From NCBI GenBank assembly GCA_937989665.1, contig CALKRN010000001.1, positions 1 to 56,925 on the forward strand: a DNA stretch of 56,925 nt. Direction: 5' to 3'. Both the position numbers and the translations under genes were made by a program. Below, one piece after another: positions 52,827 to 56,925 of this stretch. The DNA comes from an uncultured Desulfomicrobiaceae bacterium (lineage in GTDB: Bacteria; Desulfobacterota; Desulfovibrionia; Desulfovibrionales; Desulfomicrobiaceae). Under the pieces are notes generated by a model, which saw only the letters and a list, made by a program, of their open reading frames with translations, was not told the origin of the DNA and ran no database searches. Position 1 is the first letter of the stretch; each line of letters starts with the position of its first letter.

Positions 52827-53876
52827 TCAGCGGCACGGCGGGTGCTGGGGCGCAATGCGTTCCATCCAGGCGAGGGCGGCGCTGGCCACGTAGGCGGCAG
52901 TGAGGTCGGTAAGGCAGCGGGTGTGGCCTTGGGGGCAGGTATTGGCGTTGCAAGGCTGGCAGGGCAGGTGGAGGGCCACGTCCTGGTGCGCATCATGAGG
53001 ATAGCGCCAGCCACCGCTGGTGGCCCCGCGCACCGTGAGACTCGGCACGCCCAGGGCCACAGCGAGATGGCGCGGGAAAGAGCAATGGCCAAGGTGCCCT
53101 TTGGCTTGGGCCATGACTGCGGCCATCTCGCGCAGGGAGAGCATTGGCTCGGGGACGATGACGCTGCCGGGCGGGCAAGCAGCGGCCAGGGCACGCACTT
53201 CGGCTGCTTCTCCGGGGCCATAGAGGAGGAGGCCTCGGAAATCTGCCTGATGGTGGCCAAGGCGTGTGATAAGTTCGGCCCAATGGGGCCAGCGCCGGGC
53301 CGGGCGGCGGTGGGTGGGGTCAATGGTCCAAAAGCCACCTGGGGTGAGGTCGTGGGCCGACAGCCAGTCCTGGGCCGCGGCCTGTTCGTCGGCAGTAAGG
53401 AAGATCTCAGGCCGCTCTCCCTGCCAGGTGATGCCCAGGGCCTCAAGGATGCCGGCCTTGAAGGCCGCGGCATAGGCCCCAGCGCGTGGTGGGTGGGTAT
53501 GGGTGTACAGAAGGCGGTTGTACCACGGAGGCGGGTAGGAGAGTCGAACCGAGGCGCGCGACAGCAGGGTGGCCAACCGGCAGCGCGGCAGTTGTTGGAA
53601 GTCGACCACAAGGTCAAAGCCCGTGCGCGCCAGGCGCAACCACAGGTTGAGATCGGGGCCAAGATGGCGGGTGATGGTCCAAACCTGGGCCAGGTGGGGG
53701 TTATGGGCGAGGAGCGGGGCGCATTTGGCCTCGGTGAGGAAATGGATAGCCGCCCCGGGATAGCGCTGGGCAAGCAGGCGCAGGCTGGGGGTAGTGAGGA
53801 GGACGTCGCCCAGTTGCCGCAGCTGGCAGACGAGGATGCGCTGTGGCGTAAAGGAAGCAAGGGCGAAATTAGGCAT
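52827..53876 (-). CDS. Glycosyltransferase family 9 (heptosyltransferase-like)
   Basis: 349 residues. GT9 layout: R-I-L-V-C-Q-L-R-Q-L-G-D-V-L-L-T-T-P at the N-terminus, the acceptor-side domain, then the donor-binding half with I-D-P-T-H-R-R-P-A-R-R-W-P, L-L-Y-G-P-G-E, and G-H-C-S-F-P-R-H-L-A-V-A-L-G-V-P. It probably adds heptose to the LPS inner core. The C-terminal C-x-P-C-N-A-N-T-C-P-Q-G-H-x-x-C cysteine-rich tail is usual for delta-proteobacterial members. Overlaps the next gene by 8 bases. A cluster with two GT4 genes follows on the same strand. Confidence 0.9.
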   Translation of the reverse strand: MPNFALASFTPQRILVCQLRQLGDVLLTTPSLRLLAQRYPGAAIHFLTEAKCAPLLAHNPHLAQVWTITRHLGPDLNLWLRLARTGFDLVVDFQQLPRCRLATLLSRASVRLSYPPPWYNRLLYTHTHPPRAGAYAAAFKAGILEALGITWQGERPEIFLTADEQAAAQDWLSAHDLTPGGFWTIDPTHRRPARRWPHWAELITRLGHHQADFRGLLLYGPGEAAEVRALAAACPPGSVIVPEPMLSLREMAAVMAQAKGHLGHCSFPRHLAVALGVPSLTVRGATSGGWRYPHDAHQDVALHLPCQPCNANTCPQGHTRCLTDLTAAYVASAALAWMERIAPQHPPCR

Positions 53877-54993
53877 AAATGCTCCGACGCTGGCTTGTGG
53901 CCAGGTGCCGCACGAGGTCTCGGTACGGCTGAAGGCCCATGGGGGGGTGGAAGTCGCTGCGGGCGGTTGGACGTTTCAGACAGTTGGCGATGACGTGGGC
54001 AACTTCGTGGGGGTTGCCCGGGTCCTGGATGGTGGCCGAAGGCAGCAGAAAGGCCGAGGACCCGTTCCAGCGGGTGGAGACCGTAGGCAGGCCCATGGCC
54101 AGGGCCTCGAGGACAGCATTGGCGCAGGCGTCGTAGAAGGTGTTGAGGGCAAAGAGGTCGAGGCTGGCATAAAAGGCAGGCATATCGTCCACTCGGCCAA
54201 GAAAATGGACCCGTGAAGCGATACCTAGCCGCTGAGCATGGTGGAGGGCTGGCCGCGGAGAGCGGCCACCAGCCACGGCCAAGTGGACTTGAGGGGGCAG
54301 ATGGCACAAGGCTTCCATGAGGGGGAAAACCCCCTTGAGGCGGAAGTTGGTGGCTGCAGTGCCAAGCACGGTGGCCGTGGGCGGAAGGTCCCAGCGCCTT
54401 CGGGCCATCTGGCGCGCCTGTGCGTCGGCTGGCCGGAAACGCCGCAGGTCCGCGGCATTGTAGATGACCGGAATGTCCTGTTCCTTGAGTTGGGGGAAGG
54501 CGGCCACGAGGATGTCGCGCACTAGGTGGGAGTTGGCGACGATGGTGCGGGAGTGGGCCAGTTGGAGTCGTTCAAGCAGTAGCGCGAGATGGTTGCCGGG
54601 GGCGAGCCAGCGCCGTAGGGTTTTGAGGCGTCGGGGCCAGCCGGCGGGGTAGGCTGCAGCAGAGAGTTCCCAAAAGCGTCGGGTAGGGGCGCCGCTTATA
54701 CGAAGGATATCCTGGACGAGGCTTGGGCCAAGGCCGAGGGTGGCGGCAAAGCCGCCACGGCGGCGCGCCCATTCGGCGGCCAGGGCAAACCAGAGCAGCT
54801 TCCCCGCCCGGCCAGGCAGTGGTCGGCCCAGCCGGAGCACGGTCACCCCTGCCGGCGGTGGGCCATCTTGGGCAAGGCAAATGACGTGGACCGCAAACTC
54901 CTCGGCGAGGTCTTCGGCAAGGCGCCAGCCAAAGCCTTCCACCCCGCCGTAGCGTCCCAGGCGCGGCACGAGGATGGCGACTTGTGGTTTCAT
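53869..54993 (-). CDS. Glycosyltransferase family 4 (WaaG-like)
   Basis: 374 residues, GT-B fold. N-terminal L-V-P-R-L-G-R-Y-G-G-V-E-G-F-G-W-R-L-A and a C-terminal GT4 half with L-G-T-A-A-T-N-F-R-L-K-G, L-G-R-V-D-D-M-P-A-F-Y-A-S-L-D-L-F and the E-x7-E donor region N-A-V-L-E-A-L-A-M-G-L-P-T-V-S-T. Resembles LPS core alpha-glucosyltransferases of the WaaG group. Cytoplasmic, acts at the inner membrane; donor not determined. Four-base ATGA overlap with the upstream GT4 gene. Confidence 0.9.
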   Translation of the reverse strand: MKPQVAILVPRLGRYGGVEGFGWRLAEDLAEEFAVHVICLAQDGPPPAGVTVLRLGRPLPGRAGKLLWFALAAEWARRRGGFAATLGLGPSLVQDILRISGAPTRRFWELSAAAYPAGWPRRLKTLRRWLAPGNHLALLLERLQLAHSRTIVANSHLVRDILVAAFPQLKEQDIPVIYNAADLRRFRPADAQARQMARRRWDLPPTATVLGTAATNFRLKGVFPLMEALCHLPPQVHLAVAGGRSPRPALHHAQRLGIASRVHFLGRVDDMPAFYASLDLFALNTFYDACANAVLEALAMGLPTVSTRWNGSSAFLLPSATIQDPGNPHEVAHVIANCLKRPTARSDFHPPMGLQPYRDLVRHLATSQRRSIYA

Positions 54994-56096
54994 GCCCCAG
55001 TCCTTGCCCGGGCCTGGGCATAGATTGCCATGGTGGCCTCCAGAAAGGCGTGGCTGGTGAGGCCGGGGAGTTGCTCCTTTTGGTGGTCAAGGAGTTCCTC
55101 GCGAAACCCTGGGTGGAGGGCGGTGGTGATGCGTGCGGCAAGGGCTGCCACGTCCCCGGGTGGCACAAGGGCCTGGGGCGAAAGGAGATCCGGCAGTACT
55201 CCCACCTGGCTGGCGATAACGGGTATCCCGCAGGCCATCCACTCCAATGCAGCTCGGGCAATGGCCTCGGAACCAAGGGAGGGGACAAGGGCGAGGTCTA
55301 CGGCGTTGAGGTAGTCTGCCACGCGTTCTACTTTGCCGGTGATGGTGACGTGCCCCTCAAGGCCGGTCTCTGCCATCCAATCTTTTATCGTGGAGTGGGG
55401 GAGGGCAGAGGAAAAGCCAATGAGAAGCAAGTGCAGCTGGCGGTGCCCCTTGTCGTGGAGCTGGCGCAAAGCGAGGATGGCTTCCCGTTGGCCTTTGACG
55501 GTATCGAAGCGTCCGAGCAGGCCAAGAACGAAGTGGTCTTCTCTATATCCCAACGCGGTTCGCACCCGGACCCGCGCTTGGGGGTTGGGGAAAAAGGAAG
55601 ACGTGTCCACTCCGCCAAGGACCTGGTGGATACGGTCTTCTGGCAGGCCCATGGCGCGGAAGCGGGCGGTGGTGATGGAATTGGTGCTCATGAGGGCGTC
55701 GGCCTGGAGGTGCAGCCAGCGGTTGATGGGGTCGGTGCGCGGTGGGCGTTGGTCGCCGCGGGTGCGGATGAGGGCAAAGCCGCCGTGGAGCCGGCGTGCC
55801 AGGGCCCAGAGCCAAAATTGCTCGCCGCGGTGGCAGTGGACGATGTCCGGTTGCAGGCGCAGGCGGAGGCTGCGCGCGTGGATGAGCAGCCGTGCCATGC
55901 CCCAGGGCGTGCGGGGGTTGTGATCCATGGGCAGGCAGGAGAGACCCAGGTGTTGTGCCGCGGCCGCTGCTCGGGTGCCGGGCAAGACGAGGGTATGGAC
56001 CTCGTGGCCAGCAGCCTGCTGCAGCCGGGCGAGCTCCATGGCATACCAGGCGGTGGCATTAAACCAGCGGACATTGACGATGTGGAGGATACGCAT
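54990..56096 (-). CDS. Glycosyltransferase family 4
   Basis: 368 residues. N-terminus M-R-I-L-H-I-V-N-V-R-W-F-N-A-T-A-W-Y-A; donor domain with L-G-L-L-G-R-F-D-T-V-K-G-Q-R-E-A, V-D-L-A-L-V-P-S-L-G-S-E-A-I-A-R-A-A-L-E-W-M-A-C-G-I-P-V-I-A-S and G-V-L-P-D-L-L. Typical GT4 retaining enzyme of LPS or exopolysaccharide synthesis. No ribosome site is seen before the ATG at 56096; the frame upstream has no other start. Its start codon shares bases with the divergent GT2 start. Confidence 0.88.
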   Translation of the reverse strand: MRILHIVNVRWFNATAWYAMELARLQQAAGHEVHTLVLPGTRAAAAAQHLGLSCLPMDHNPRTPWGMARLLIHARSLRLRLQPDIVHCHRGEQFWLWALARRLHGGFALIRTRGDQRPPRTDPINRWLHLQADALMSTNSITTARFRAMGLPEDRIHQVLGGVDTSSFFPNPQARVRVRTALGYREDHFVLGLLGRFDTVKGQREAILALRQLHDKGHRQLHLLLIGFSSALPHSTIKDWMAETGLEGHVTITGKVERVADYLNAVDLALVPSLGSEAIARAALEWMACGIPVIASQVGVLPDLLSPQALVPPGDVAALAARITTALHPGFREELLDHQKEQLPGLTSHAFLEATMAIYAQARARTGA

Positions 56097-56925
56097 GGTG
56101 GTTTCTGTGGTTGTGCCGGTGCGCAATCGCCCCCAGGCCGTGGCCCAGGCAGCGCGCTCGGTCATGGAGCAGACTTGGCCCGGTTGGGAGCTCATTCTCG
56201 TGGACGACGGCTCGCAAGATGCCACTCCGGCCGTCCTCCAGGCGTTGGCGGCTCGGGACAGCCGGGTGCGCGTCGTGACAACCCCGCCGCGCGGAGTGAG
56301 CCATGCCCGTAACCGGGGGGTGGAGGCAAGTAGGGGGGAGTGGATTGCCTTGCTTGATTCCGACGACTTGTGGCTGCCGCGCAAACTCGAAGTCCAGATG
56401 CGTTTTCTGGCAGAGTCCGGGATGGTTGCCTGCCAGACCGAGGAACTTTGGATACGCCATGGCCGTCGCGTCAATCCCTGCCACAAGCACCGCAAACCAG
56501 CAGGATGGTTTTTGGCGCAAGCAATGCAACTGTGTTTGGTGAGCCCTTCTTGCGCCTTGTTTTCACGAGCCTTGTGGGAGCGCGTTGGTCCCTTTGATGA
56601 AGACCTGCCGGCGTGCGAAGACTATGCCTTGTGGTTGCGGCTGTTGCTGGAAGCGCCTGTGGGGCTGGTCCCCGAGGCCTTGGTTATCCGTCATGGTGGG
56701 CATGCCGATCAGCTCTCGCGCCTCTTTGTGGGTATGGACCGTTTCCGCCTCCTTGGTCTGCGTCGGGCCTTCCATCGGGCAACGCGGGCCGAGGATCGCT
56801 CTCTTTTTGCCCAAGAAATCGTCCGCCGGGGGCGGATCTATCAGGCGGGCTGCCTTAAGCATGGGCTGCTGGAGGAGGCCTACGAGGTGGGGCAGTGGAT
56901 TGCCTCGGTGGGTGCCGCAGGAGTC
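56095..56925 (+). CDS. Glycosyltransferase family 2, N-terminal 277 residues (3' end outside the window)
   Basis: Open from ATG 56095 to the window end. GT-A fold: M-V-V-S-V-V-V-P-V-R-N-R, then L-I-L-V-D-D-G-S-Q-D-A-T, G-V-S-H-A-R-N-R-G, and the metal-binding D-x-D region L-L-D-S-D-D-L-W, followed by F-D-E-D-L-P-A-C-E-D-Y-A-L-W-L-R. A GGAGG lies 7 bases before the ATG. The only glycosyltransferase here on the plus strand; probably another LPS or surface-polysaccharide enzyme. Acceptor and donor unknown. Confidence 0.9.
   Translation, partial: MVVSVVVPVRNRPQAVAQAARSVMEQTWPGWELILVDDGSQDATPAVLQALAARDSRVRVVTTPPRGVSHARNRGVEASRGEWIALLDSDDLWLPRKLEVQMRFLAESGMVACQTEELWIRHGRRVNPCHKHRKPAGWFLAQAMQLCLVSPSCALFSRALWERVGPFDEDLPACEDYALWLRLLLEAPVGLVPEALVIRHGGHADQLSRLFVGMDRFRLLGLRRAFHRATRAEDRSLFAQEIVRRGRIYQAGCLKHGLLEEAYEVGQWIASVGAAGV

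Noticed and set aside
52766..54307. Minus-strand frame of 513 codons across the GT9/GT4 junction
   Set aside because: Proline- and serine-rich shadow frame; the true GT9 and GT4 frames carry the conserved motifs.

Overview
The window is GC-rich, densely coded DNA from what is most likely a Desulfovibrionales-type sulfate reducer (Desulfobacterota). This is an inference from gene content: an LL-diaminopimelate aminotransferase, an exported CbiK-type cobaltochelatase, tandem universal-stress domains, a short NADP-type isocitrate dehydrogenase and large phosphorelay loci. Many genes overlap by an ATGA start/stop junction, which indicates translationally coupled operons.

Layout. 1-3.6 kb: the end of a surface-glycan cluster (sulfotransferase, APS kinase, sugar C-methyltransferase), then an LptF/LptG permease and a 33-residue membrane peptide. 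The kinase and the methyltransferase are both interrupted by frameshifts. 4-22 kb: housekeeping genes, namely a FadL-type porin, a Usp protein, murJ, dapL, a TrmN6-like methyltransferase, a CBS-ACT protein, a nitrilase, a U32 protein, a PHP phosphoesterase, infA, icd, a DUF502 protein, tRNA-Arg(TCT), and the nnr-CBS-tsaE-rarA operon. 22-46.6 kb: a very large chemotaxis/phosphorelay locus. 46.9-52.8 kb: a cobalamin-riboswitch-controlled operon on the minus strand (exported CbiK, BtuC, BtuD, BtuF, CbiL/CobI, CbiA). 52.8-56.9 kb: lipopolysaccharide-type glycosyltransferases.

The chemotaxis locus is the most unusual region. An MCP with a CheR-tethering tail, CheW, a soluble protein with two MCP-like hairpins and a CheZ-like D-x-x-x-Q motif, a STAS protein, CheY, CheA and CheR form a first block. 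After an inverted cheD and repeat-bearing gaps, a second block runs through a CheR-like protein without recognisable catalytic motifs, CheB, two paralogous Hpt-REC proteins, a CheB-CheR-PAS fusion, two PAS histidine kinases, a hybrid sensor whose phospho-acceptor His is replaced by Met, and a REC-PAS-GGDEF-EAL regulator. As a whole it reads as an MCP array wired to a multi-Hpt relay with cyclic-di-GMP output. That wiring is inferred from domains and gene order only.

Limits: no database or structure search was possible. Assignments rest on visible motifs and knowledge of the families.
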